DNA of 64,000 nt from Liolophura sinensis (taxonomy: Eukaryota > Mollusca > Polyplacophora > Chitonida > Chitonidae): assembly GCF_032854445.1 (NCBI RefSeq), contig NC_088295.1, positions 27,389,385 through 27,453,384 on the forward strand, in the 5' to 3' direction. The notes below the pieces were generated by a model, which made no database searches, had not been told where the DNA came from, and saw only the letters and a list, made by a program, of their open reading frames with translations. Positions 43,001 to 52,946 of the stretch are shown one piece after another (within the stretch, counting starts at the first letter, position 1; every line of letters starts with the position of its first letter). A program made the position numbers and the translations under genes.

Positions 43001-46000
43001 TCATCTGGGAGGAGCTAGGGGAGATAACCACCCTTTTGGAATCCAGCCTCCATGTAGGTTTAACATTCCTGCAGCCTATATCTGTGATGGGTTCATGCCA
43101 TAAAACTGCAGTCATTTAGACTACTTACAGGAAGTTTTCAGAATTCATCTGGGAGGAGCTAGGGGAGATAACCACCCTTTTGGAATCCAGCCTTCATAAC
43201 ATTTATTTACGTACAGATATGGCAAACTTTGTCAATTTCTAAAATGTTCAGTCCAAATAACATTGTGCATAAAATACAGTATCTGCATTTCCATTCCATG
43301 ACCTATTATGCAGTTTGTTTCTGAAGTGATTTAAGTTGATATTTGGAAAGTTTTGTTTTTGAAACTGTGTACTCCATACAAAATATATGATTTGAAGTGT
43401 TCTAACCATTTTCTCCCCATCTCCCCAAAATAATATTAACAACAATTTTTTTCATGAAATTTAAATTGACATCATATTACAGAATTTAAAAACATGAATA
43501 AATACATAATGCCATCCATATTTGCTTGTTGTTCCCTTTATACAAACGTGGCCAACCCACATACCACTATGTACCAATGTGTACAGACACAAACTGCAGC
43601 CTGGGTGATGGACGTGTTGTTGTTGTTGCATACTTACTGCAGCACTCTCCATAGACAGCACAACCCTGTCTCCAAACGTCTCTAGTTCCTGTATCTTCCC
43701 CTCCAGGTCTGTCAGGGACACCTGGGGTAATGGTTGCTCACCCTGCTGTAATGTCTCCATTTCCTGTCTGTAGGTTACTGTAACAGACACACAGTGAACA
43801 CACTCATCTCATCAATGTCCACAACACAACTGGATAACTCCACATTTACATGTAATAGTAGTATTCTTCTATATTTCTTTTTCTAGCCTATCGCTATTGG
43901 GATAGTACAATGTTTTGCTTTGATCCATGGCTATATATGGACCTTAAGAGCATTCTACAATTTTTCACGTTAATAAAATTTGTTACATATTTATTTAATT
44001 ATTTATTTGATTGGTGTTTTATACTACACTCAACAATATTTTACTTCTATGACAGCAGCCAGCAAAATTTATCAACACACTACCAATACATACTTGTTAT
44101 CCTAACGTATAGTGATACCAACATTATATACACGTCTTCTTACATATCAAACACATGCAATTCATACATAAAACATATAACAGTACATATTTTAGGCACA
44201 CACATCACATACAACTCACACAAAAGACATCTCTATTAATACACAGGCTCATTACTTTTATTCATTTGTTTTTTATATTTTTGTTTTAGACTGTTGACAG
44301 AACGCCATACTTGAAAGTAGGAGAATTCCTGGGATAAAACCAAGGACTTTTAGCAAGCTGTATTGAAGAAAACAAGATGTCCCCAGTGAACTTCATGTAA
44401 GGCTACACCAAACAGCTCTGTCAACTTACCCAGCGTTCTTGTATGGCTGTCCTTCATGGTCTGCAGCTTCATGTTAAGATTGTGCACCTCCAGCTGAGCT
44501 GTCATGTACTCATTCTCCTTCTTCCTTAACTCCTCCATTAAACTCACATTGGCCTTCTCCAGGCTGCAAAAAAAAAAAAAAAACATTAACAAAAACAAAA
44601 AAAAAGACATGTAAACAAATAATTCAAAATGACTGAATTCAAACCCATAATACCTTTTCTCAAGTTCAACATGCACATTTAAACGCATGATTTAACCTTT
44701 TGCACATAGATATCAGCTGCATGTACTGAACAGCCACAAGCGGTCAAGGAGTTCAGCTTTCTTTCTGTTCAGAACTGTCATAGTCAACACTTAATCTTGT
44801 TTATTTTTAATATTTTTAACATCCACCAACGTCAACTAGTCACACATGTAACAAAGTTTTATACCAGAAAATGTTTCAAACTTGACTGTTTCAAATCTGA
44901 CTAAGTTTCATACCCGAAAATGTTTCATACCTGACTATGTTTTATACCTCACAGCGTTAACCACCTGACAATGTTTCATATTTGAAAATGATTCAATCCT
45001 GACAAATGTTTGATACCTCACAATGTTGACGGATGTGAGCCCCTCCTCTGTGACACTACTGCTACCCTCAGCTTCTGGGGGTGGCAGACTGGATTCCTCA
45101 GATAGCTGTCTCTCCAGCTCTCCCTCCACTGGCTCATCTGAGGGCGACCCCTCTAGAGTGAAGACTGGTGTGTCCTTAGGTAAGGGAGACACAGGTGGGC
45201 TAAGGGTGTCTGTGCTGCCCACTCGTCTCTCCCTCCCTGGTCTGGAATGTTTAGGAGCTTCCCCATGGTACATCTCGTCAGCTAACTCTAAACTCCTCTT
45301 CTGGATCTCTAGATACAATGATGTAGATGCTTCCTGCGACATGCCCTTCCTCACCTCCCACTCATGAAGCTTACGAGCAAACTCTGTCGTCACCTTATAC
45401 TCACTTAGTGGACCAAGTATGGGATTTTTTATCTTTGTTTCAATGTCCGCTTGACTCAATCTGCCTTTCATTTTTTCAATTTTCGCCTCTTTTTCTAAAG
45501 CCCTTAACCGTTCTTTTTCGAGGCGTATTTTTTCCCTCTCCAACTTTTGAACCTCTTTTTCAACTCTGTGAATTTCTCTTTCACGAAGTCTATCTTGTTT
45601 CTCCTTTTCTTTTTCGCTTTTAGACTTTTTTGGTTTCCTCTCCTCCTTCTTCTTGGCGCTGGAGGTACTTTTGCGCTCCATCATCGGGCTGTGGTCACGT
45701 CGATACTTCATCTTCTCCCACTCTTGTAGCTTGCGGTGAAAACTTTCCGTCAGGCTCCTTTGTATCTCATCCACGTTGATGGAATGCCAGGGGGGCTCTA
45801 CGGGTGTGACTGCTCCTTCAGGTGTCCCCTCTTTGGAACGCTGTTCTTTACTTTTAGCTGGTGATAAAGACCCTGTCAGAAAAATATGACTTTGCTATAA
45901 GAGAATTTGTGTCCCATAATTTATGTATTTACACATAGGAGTACACAGGCACAATGAATTTCATTTTCCTTGAACATTAGGGGGTTACAGCCCACAAGGA

Positions 46001-49000
46001 ATAAACCACTCATGCAGCAGTGGCACCTATGACTTTCCACATCTTAAAATTTTCTTTCCATTTATTTATTCAATTTATTTTTTCTATGCAGGCATAGTGA
46101 ATAGTAAAATTTGTGAACATTTCCACAACACGTTCATTTAAGACAAGCACAATATTTAAGACAAGCTATCATTGGACAATTTAAAAGCCTCCCCAAACTT
46201 ATGATCTGACAGGTTGTACAATTTTCACTGATAGTGGAAATGTGAATTTTAAGTCAAGATCCATGTTTGTAACTGGTACAGATCAGTTATATTTCACCTC
46301 TTGACCCTGCTGGCTTCTTGCTCTTCATCTCTTCCCACTCCTGCATTTTCTTCACATACTCATCAGTCATGGCCCCTAGTGTACAATCACATATAAACCA
46401 CAATTCTACATACCAGTTTATGTATGTGAAAACAAACAAAATATCCCCAAAATGCATACACATATACACCTGGACTCCCAAATATCTTTCAAACTGAAAG
46501 TGCCATTAAATGAGGAACACACCACTACAATATGGTTATTTTTCTATCATGATATGGTTACCCAATTACATATTTAATTCTTATCATACTCGTTATATTT
46601 ATCTGCATAAGTTACTTTATTATTCCATGCATACTTCATTATCACAAGGTTACAATGCACATCATCACCATATGGTTACATTACTATATCATATGGATAC
46701 CTTATCATCTGGCTACATTATCATCAGATGGTTACATTACTATGTCATATGGACACATTATCATCATATGGATAATTTATCACTGGTTATATTACTATCT
46801 TATGGATACTTTACCATCTGGTTACATTATCATATGGATATTTTATCATGGTTACATTATTTATCTCATGGTTCATCAGAGAGATCACCTTAGACAATAA
46901 AGCACAACCAAATTCATCTGCTAAGAGGAATTGAGAACATGTGTATAAAATTCAAGAGACGTCATCAGTGAACAGTTAGGATAACTCCTTAAAACAACAA
47001 GTGTATTTAATGACTTACCCATAAGCTGAGACACATCTAGGCTCATAACACTATGCTGTGGGGGAAGTAAAGAGCCTACTCCTGGGGGAGAGCTTCCAGA
47101 TCCCGAGCTTTTAAGCCGAGATGACTTCTTAGCTCCAGCATCGACCGATTGTCTGCCAGCCTCCTGACCATTTCGAGACTTTGTGCTACTTTTTGGAGAG
47201 ACTTTCCCTTCTGATATTTCGCCTAAGTCTGCCAAGAAGTCAGAATATTCTATACCTTCTGATATTTCAGAGTCTGATTTGTCTACTTTCTTAGTTCTCT
47301 TTTTCAGGCTATCCTTACGGGTATGGATGATGTCCTTGACGCGACCCCAGGCTGACTTGTGTAGTTTCTTCTCCTTGGATGAGCTACTGCCGTCCCCGTC
47401 AGGGGAGGGAGACTTCCCGTCACTCTTCGTGCTTGCAGAGCGGTGCAGACGCGTCTGACGGGCCTCATCCTTGTTGTTTTTCTGTAGCTCTTCCAGGCCC
47501 TCCAGACTGGAGGAGCGCCGGACATAAGGGTATCTACTGTCTACCTTTAAATACTGAGCTTTTTCTTTGCCCTCTTTAGCACTGTGAGCTTTGGAGCTCT
47601 TGCCTTCAGCAGAGGAGCCCTCATCACTTAAGCCTGAGGCGAAGCTACCTTGTCTCTGGGTCTGACACTCCTCCCAGCCCGGAGGCCCCACCCAGGACTC
47701 TGCCCCGGACTCCCCTGGGGTGTCCTGCTGGGAAGACCCAGACCGAGAGTGCACCATTTTCCTTGAGGGACTAGAAGGTTCTCCTGAAGAAGTGGACATA
47801 CGTAAGGTGTCTGCGCCCTCCAGACCACTGCCCACCCCACTGTCCACGGAGCGGCTCTCCGACAGGCCAACATGGGGTGTGGCCAAAAGGTGCTTCTCTA
47901 CCGCGTCCTGACCAGTCAGATCAGGCACTGTCAGAGTTATCCCCCCTTCTGGTTCTTGTCCGCCTGCCGCTCCAGTCTCCTCTGTGGACTTGTGTCCAGA
48001 GAACACCTTCTTCACTTTTGCCCATTTAGACTTCTTCTTGTGTTTCAGGCTACTTTTGCCTATATCTGCCAGCGGCTCCCTGTGCTTGGAGCCGTTGGCT
48101 TCCGAAACCTGTTCCTCACTCATGACACCATCAGGCACGTCAATGGAGCCAGTGGAGTAGCTACGTTTGTGTAAGCGTTTCCGAGGCTCCATCTCCCCAC
48201 TGGTAAGATTCTCCTCGGTCGTTTCTGTGTCCAGATATTGGCTGTCCTCGGCACTGGCCAGACGCGGGCGTGACTCCACGCCCAGGTCCTCAGAGAGCCG
48301 GCGCTGTTTGGGTCTGGATGTGGTGGGCAGGGTGAGGTACCCTGCTGGGGCTGGCGGGGGACCCTCCATTGGGATTTCCTGACCCCCCATCAACGTCCTC
48401 ACCTGTAGCAGACTCTTTGTATTCTCCAGGTATTCACAGCGCTTCTTCAGGCGACAGTTCTCATCACGCAGCTGAGTCAACTGCTCCATAAGTCTTACCA
48501 GATTGTCCAGGTGATCCAAGCCAACACTTTGACGAAAGATGCCAGGGCTTGGAGTTCTTGGCTTCTTGGGTTTCGATGGTAAAAGTAACATTTGTTCCTG
48601 GAAAGATTTCGCTTGCTCTTCAAATTTTTCCAGGATGTGGGTACTATCTCGCTTCCTGTCATGTTCCATGTCGTAGTCATCAGATGGATGAGTCAGCCTA
48701 TCCCCTAGGCGTTGCTGGGTTTCCACGGCAGAGCGGGTATGTGTCCGCATCTTCACCGTGGATGTCACGTCCGTGGTTTGAGCCATGGAGACAGTACCCA
48801 CACTTTCCTGTGCAGGGGAGGGGCCCAGAGCACCAGACCCTGAGGCACTAATCTGGCTATCTGTTGAGGGATGAGGTGCCACATCGCTGGTCACTTGGGC
48901 CAGTGCGGCAGCCTGAGACATCAGATCATACTGACCACTCAGTTGTTGTTGTTGTACTGACACCTGACTGAGGTGAGTCGTTGTGTGTTCCACCTCCACA

Positions 49001-49116
49001 GTCTGGCCCAGCAGTACTTGCTGACTTTCCGCTTTGACATAGCGACTCTGTTGACCATTCTGCACTTCTTCACTTGTCACAGTGGTTTTCCTTACATTGT
49101 CATCCTTGTCGGCCAT
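33907..49116 (-). CDS. Unrecognised large coiled-coil scaffold-like protein, 10 coding exons (gene-level entry)
   Basis: Exons in transcript order: 49116-47019 (start ATG), 46375-46298, 45872-45017, 44563-44430, 43777-43638, 40522-40420, 40128-40052, 39188-38985, 38139-38016, 37064-33907 (TAA at 33909-33907). Phases agree at every junction and the total is 6,972 nt, giving 2,323 residues. The start has a good context (AGCATGG) and an in-frame acidic opening MADKDDNV. Layout: disordered N-terminus with a coiled coil near residues 207-243, two basic tryptophan motifs, three EWE motifs, a long charged helix, further coiled coil over six small exons, then a 1,050-residue Ser/Pro-rich disordered end. 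No enzyme domain, signal peptide or membrane segment is visible. I infer a cytoplasmic scaffold or cytoskeletal protein; I do not recognise the family. Confidence 0.85.
38016..38139 (-). CDS. Scaffold gene exon 9: acidic Ser-rich linker
   Basis: Encodes VDTDDSSPKPSEHHFSSLKE then SLQYETKEVEGERSPKSPAE. Acceptor CTCCAG, donor GTCAGT. Phase 0 in, phase 1 out; the split Gly/Asp codon joins DTSREHTLDV in the next exon. Confidence 0.82.
38985..39188 (-). CDS. Scaffold gene exon 8: coiled coil
   Basis: Encodes LRLSHLERNKEIMDLKRQLL, then LQVDITRRETELTHYKES and a Ser-rich end SLNRSSTYSDLDPDEK. Acceptor TCTGCAG, donor GTAGCC, which is weak. Phase 0 on both sides; 204 nt. Confidence 0.87.
40052..40128 (-). 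CDS. Scaffold gene exon 7: helical segment
   Basis: A 77-nt exon encoding EEASKRSSMMHDFEKLYSHA and MQLQVQ. Acceptor TTTGCAG, donor GTAAGT. Phase 1 in, phase 0 out. It is too short and ATG-poor to appear as an obvious frame; support comes from phase agreement with both neighbours. Confidence 0.82.
40420..40522 (-). CDS. Scaffold gene exon 6: helical segment
   Basis: Encodes ICKFQSIEGEEAVGDQLMEL then VDQMKSMLSKVSHT. The acceptor AACAG at the end of a strong pyrimidine tract was chosen; an in-frame alternative acceptor TTTCAG lies 15 nt further in and would remove five residues (ICKFQ). Donor GTGAGT, phase 1. Confidence 0.82.
42073..43197. repeat. 144-bp satellite-like array, 7.8 nearly identical copies
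   Basis: TCTGTGATGGGTTCATGCC begins at 42073, 42217, 42361, 42505, 42649, 42793, 42937 and 43081, an exact 144-bp period. Copies differ only at a few positions (for example GACTACTT versus GACAGCTT, and AGGAAG versus AGGAGG). All three plus frames and the minus frames contain stops. It lies in intron 5 of the minus-strand gene. The rest of that intron (40523-42072) shows nothing recognisable. Confidence 0.97.
43638..43777 (-). CDS. Scaffold gene exon 5: coiled coil
   Basis: Encodes TYRQEMETLQQGEQPLPQV and LTDLEGKIQELETFGDRVVL then SMESAA. Acceptor GTTACAG, donor GTAAGT. Phase 1 in, phase 0 out. The following intron (43637-40523) holds the 144-bp array. Confidence 0.87.
43989..44075 (-). mobile_element. 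SINE (family 1) 3'-end fragment
   Basis: TATTTATTTGATTGGTGTTTTA followed by ACTCAACAATATTTTACTTC (two pieces of the reverse-oriented tail). Lies in the intron 44429-43778. Confidence 0.6.
44430..44563 (-). CDS. Scaffold gene exon 4: coiled coil
   Basis: Encodes LEKANVSLMEELRKKENEY and AQLEVHNLNMKLQTMKDSH, a clear heptad pattern. The acceptor follows a long T-rich tract; donor GTAAGT. Phase 2 in, phase 1 out; 134 nt. Confidence 0.87.
44862..45030. repeat. Short tandem repeat overlapping exon 3 end
   Basis: Imperfect units of about 17-18 bp around AATGTTTCATACCTGACT. The array includes the end and donor of exon 3, so a second donor-like copy lies downstream in the intron. Confidence 0.65.
45017..45872 (-). 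CDS. Scaffold gene exon 3: two EWE motifs and long charged helix
   Basis: Encodes 285 residues. The motif LTESFHRKLQEWEKMKYRR is followed by a continuous Lys/Glu/Arg-rich helix (EREIHRVEKEVQKLEREKIR and onward), then VTTEFARKLHEWEVRKG, then an acidic Ser/Pro-rich end. The charge pattern suggests a single alpha helix or coiled coil. The donor GTATCA at 45016 is weak; a duplicated donor lies 69 nt downstream in frame. Confidence 0.87.
46298..46375 (-). CDS. Scaffold gene exon 2: first EWE motif
   Basis: A 78-nt symmetric exon (phase 1 on both sides) encoding GAMTDEYVKKMQEWEEMKSK then KPAGSRG. Acceptor ACTAG, donor GTGAAA, which is weak. Because it is symmetric, skipping would keep the frame. 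It carries one copy of the motif repeated twice in the next exon. Confidence 0.8.
46530..46880. repeat. Degenerate tandem repeat in intron 1 of scaffold gene
   Basis: Many imperfect copies of a unit of about 19-20 bp around CATATGGTTACATTATCAT. It fills most of the intron between 47018 and 46376. Confidence 0.75.
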
Positions 49117-49182
49117 GCTCTATGGTAGCTAGGTGTTAGCTACCATCTTTTTGGGGCCGAACAGTCAGTAGCCACTGCACTG
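47019..49182 (-). CDS. Scaffold gene exon 1 (coding part 49116-47019)
   Basis: An acceptor (pyrimidine tract then CAG at 49185-49183) gives 66 nt of 5' UTR before the ATG, so a noncoding exon must lie upstream. The exon encodes 699 residues. A leucine-zipper-like coiled coil (DHLDNLVRLMEQLTQL, RDENCRLKKRCEYLE) lies near residues 207-243. Two basic tryptophan motifs follow: SKWAKVKKVFSG and SAWGRVKDIIHTRKDSLKKR. Much of the rest is Ser-rich and probably disordered. Donor GTAAGT, phase 1. Confidence 0.85.
49122..49146 (-). promoter_or_regulatory. 5' UTR hairpin containing a 5-codon uORF
   Basis: On the transcript, ATGGTAGCT, a 7-nt loop AACACCT, and AGCTACCAT form a perfect 9-bp hairpin. The first three bases are an upstream ATG, and the frame ATG-GTA-GCT-AAC-ACC-TAG ends inside the second arm. 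The stop lies 12 nt before the main ATG. Such a structure would be expected to lower or regulate translation of the main frame; that role is inference. Confidence 0.7.
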
Positions 49183-49465
49183 CTGAAAAATAAAAAAATG
49201 ACATTATTGGTTTAAAATTATTTTCATGTATGCGATACCCAATGGGCTAAGACTTTATCTGCAGAGCTAAAGCTTTAGTTGATTGAGCCAGTAAGGGTCT
49301 AGGGCTGATTCCTCAAAGCCATTTCTGATTTATGTCAAAATTTGAAATGCGATCTTAAAGCTCATTTTTTGGCTTTTCACCTCATCAATATTACCTTTAG
49401 ACAAATGTGTCCAAATTTCAACTTTCAAAAAAAACTTTCCAAAAACTAAGCCTTGTCAGAAGTGG

Positions 49466-49569
49466 CTCTGTCGAATCTTATATCAATACAGGAGCTTTTC
49501 ATCTGCTTTCATACCTCTGTGGAATCTTATATTAATACAGGAGCTTTTCATCTGCTTTCATACCTCTGT
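49466..49569. repeat. Two-copy 49-bp tandem duplication
   Basis: CTCTGTCGAATCTTATATCA and CTCTGTGGAATCTTATATTA start copies at 49466 and 49515 that otherwise match through CATCTGCTTTCATAC. Confidence 0.85.
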
Positions 49570-50167
49570 AACTTTTCAACATATGATCATCCAGCTGAAT
49601 CATCATCAAACACCTATGAAAATGCTGAATAATACTAAGTTAAGCAGAACAACCTCATAGACTAGTCAAAATTAACTCATCTTGGAAGATATGGTTCTCT
49701 TTGGTTTCACAGTAATGTAAAAAAATGACATATTTGGCATGAAATGTCCAAAGAAGGCATAATTTACTGCTTTATAAATTGAATAAACAGATACATTACA
49801 ATTATTAAATGTAAAATTTCATGACTTTAATACATTCAAATTAATTTAGGGGACAGAAGTTTACAGGTTAATGGATGTATACCATTAATGAAAGTTATCA
49901 TCACAGACAAGCTATAAAAATTTGCCAAAACCTCCAAAAACATCTATAACATGGCATCTATTAAAAGATTTAAATTTTCATGGCTGCAAAAACCCCAAAA
50001 CTTGAAGGTACATATATGTACTATCTTTTTCAGAAGCACAATATATGTATAGCTTGGTGCAATTGACACTGGAATCCTGGGAGAACCATTTTAAATTATG
50101 ATAACACTGGTGTTCAGAGTAAAACTAGTGAATCCACAATGCCGAGCAAAGTTGAGCAGAAGTTTAA

Positions 50168-50250
50168 TTGATTTAATTATTTATTTGATTGGTATTTTAC
50201 GCAGTATTCAAAAATATTCATTTGTTTTGACTGTGGCCAGCATTATGGTG
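50168..50250 (-). mobile_element. SINE (family 1) 3'-end fragment
   Basis: ATTTATTTGATTGGTATTTT, then ACGCAGTATTCAAAAATATT and GGCCAGCATTATGGTGGG in reverse orientation. The tRNA-like head is absent. Confidence 0.7.
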
Positions 50251-52858
50251 GGGAGGAAACTGTTGAAGTTTGAAGTAGGGAGATGATAACGCCATAACCT
50301 TCAAGAAGTAAGTCGAGACTGGACTCCTAAGAATGCTAAATTGGAACAAACTTTTTTCTTCGTCAAGGGATATAGTCCTCTAATAGCAGCTCTCTCTAGA
50401 TCGTTTGGTAGGGGAATCAAATAATGCCAAGTACCAAAAGTGGAAAACTCCACCTAAAACTTTATGCTTTAAGCATTATTATACAAGACCTGTCTTCTCT
50501 GAATGCATAAATTAACTCATCCTCTGGAAAGTGTCTTAGACATGGAGCAATCAATACCTTGAGCAAAGTTTTCAGTATAATTACAAGTTAGCTGACAAGA
50601 GTTCAACTGATAGGTGAATCAGAGGCTCTTGTAAATATATGCCCTGAGCTGTATCAAGGGGAAATTTTATAAACCGAGGGTCATAGACAGTAATGAAATC
50701 TGTCTTGGTATGAAACACACAAGAAATAAGACATGGCATTAGAAGTGGTAGTACTTTGGACAGTTGCCCAAAGATTATGAAACTCTAGACTTTTGCTCTT
50801 TTTTTTCAGTTTATTCAAGGCTTTCCATCAAAGTGGGGTCTCTGCCATTATCTCCAGTTTTCTATAAAATATCCATCCACTTTGGTGTTTATGTTAAGTA
50901 AGTATAAGGGAGGGTAGAGGTGGCTAGGGGCAGGCAGCAGCAGAACTCAGATAACAATCACTTGAACATCAGGGTAACAGAAACAGCCTTAGCGAGATGT
51001 GAGGGCAGGGAATCCGCTGAGGAATGGCTAGACATGCATCTGGTACATAAACACAACCAGGGGTGGGACAGCCAGCCCGCCACACTGTTTGCATGTCTTC
51101 CCTATCTATCTCTACAGGCTGCACAGCACTCGCACAATTGTTGAAGAGTTCAACCTGTGCACTTGTACTATTTCTCCTGCATGCACAGATGCCCGAAAAA
51201 CTGTATTACATGCATTTCAATAAAGGACTTACAAAACCAATTATGACTTTTGGCAAATTTTTTTGCCCCCTTTTTTGGCAGGGTGGACCATCTATAAAAA
51301 AAACAATCACTAGTCTCAGAATAAAGATAATTTTAAACCAACTTACATACTGCATCCAGCTGAGACAAGCAGCTTTATAAGTATGCTTGACAATGTATGT
51401 CAGTAGAATTTCTGATCCATTATCTGTTACAATGGACAAGATAAAACCAAACCCTACAAAGCTGACATTTTTAAGTTATTGTGAATTTGTGCTTGTCAAG
51501 ATTGCATACTGCGCATCAGTATTTAGGGGTCAACAAAATCAGGGTTATCAGCCTTTGCTTGGTAAGAAGTAGTAGAATCAGAGACTTGTGCGATATTAAA
51601 CGTTTTCACATTCCTGGTCTTGAAACAATCTTACAGAACAGCTTTCAGTTACTGAAATCAGGCAGCAGACACACGGAACAGGAAGTTGGGATCTACATCA
51701 GAACTTAGCTGTTAGACATGTATAGTTTTCTTTATATATTATAATGCACATCATCCAACCAAACCACACTAATATACATGTATACTGTAACATTTGAAGT
51801 TTACTATCTGAAGTACATGCAGGTACTTGTGAAGCTGTCTTAAACTTAAGTCAGACAAGGTCTTAACTTCATAAAGTTTTACAGCACTAAAATTGTGAAT
51901 TACCATCAAAATTTTCATTTTAACAATTAAGAGGTATCGTAGACTTTTGGTAATAAAATTGAAAATTAGCACTGAATTTCCAATCTTAGGTCAGTAACAA
52001 TCCCACAAGTGAAGACCACATAGTGTGACTGAGGAGATGTCCACTGCGACTTTTCATCACAGACGTCAGTCTGCATCTTCACATCACAGAGCTTCAGAGC
52101 ATTTATCTGTCAGAACATTACGCATGATTACTCACAGATTACATATCACAGATTGACAGAGAAGCAGTATAATAAAGACAAGTGAGCTAGAGTGAGTCAA
52201 CATACACCTTAGCCCCACCCTTATAATCACCACAAGGGTGCACCCCTGTCCAATTTACACCAGGATACGGACTCTGATAGGGCACCTCTAATGGGGTGCC
52301 AGCCACGCAACCCTGGCTCTTGTCGAACTGTTCATGTTTATATCTCATTCTCGATAACCAGACTCCATCAAGTCGCCATTCTTGCCACGATGGATTCAAG
52401 TAGGACCTCCAGTTTCTCCCCCAAACACAGAGATGACATTATGTTTCAGAAACCGGATAGCACCAGTCAATCTGGAGCTGATAAGACTAGAAATCTGCCA
52501 ATTTCACATTTCAGAATGGTCATATCTTATAAGTGTCAAGCATGTGAGTTAATGTATTTTAATGCATGTATTTAATTAGGACCCCTTGAGCTAAATGGCT
52601 AGGTATAAATAATCTTCACATGTATATTTTGATAACAACAGACCTACAGATTAGGGCTGTCAAGGAGCTTGTAAAGTTGGAAAAACATTAAGGCAACAGT
52701 GCAAATAATTCTGAGCTGCCCCATTTCTAAATAATGTCTGTCTTATTTACACTAATAATGTTTTGAAACAGTCTTCATATAAATAAATCCCTTAGGCAAA
52801 TCATGGTGGTACCCATACTTTGGTGAAGAGCTAAATTAAAAAGAGGCCAACTCAAAAT

Positions 52859-52946
52859 ATTTATTTATTTATTTGAATGGTGTTTTACTCAAGAATATTT
52901 CACTTATATGATGAGCGACCAGCATTATGGTAGGAGGAAGCCGGAT
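52859..52946 (-). mobile_element. SINE (family 1) 3'-end fragment
   Basis: TTTATTTATTTGAATGGTGT, ACTCAAGAATATTTCACTTA and GACCAGCATTATGGTAGG. It stops at the middle of the body, so it is 5'-truncated. Confidence 0.75.

Noticed and set aside
42073-43197. CRISPR-like or coding interpretation of the 144-bp array
   Set aside because: The units are contiguous without unique spacers, the genome is eukaryotic, and every full-length frame contains stops.
47183-48382. Several plus-strand frames opposite scaffold exon 1
   Set aside because: They are antisense shadows of the long minus-strand coding exon.
50920-51144. Plus-strand frame beginning MARGRQQQ
   Set aside because: Short, composition unremarkable, and no splice or domain support.
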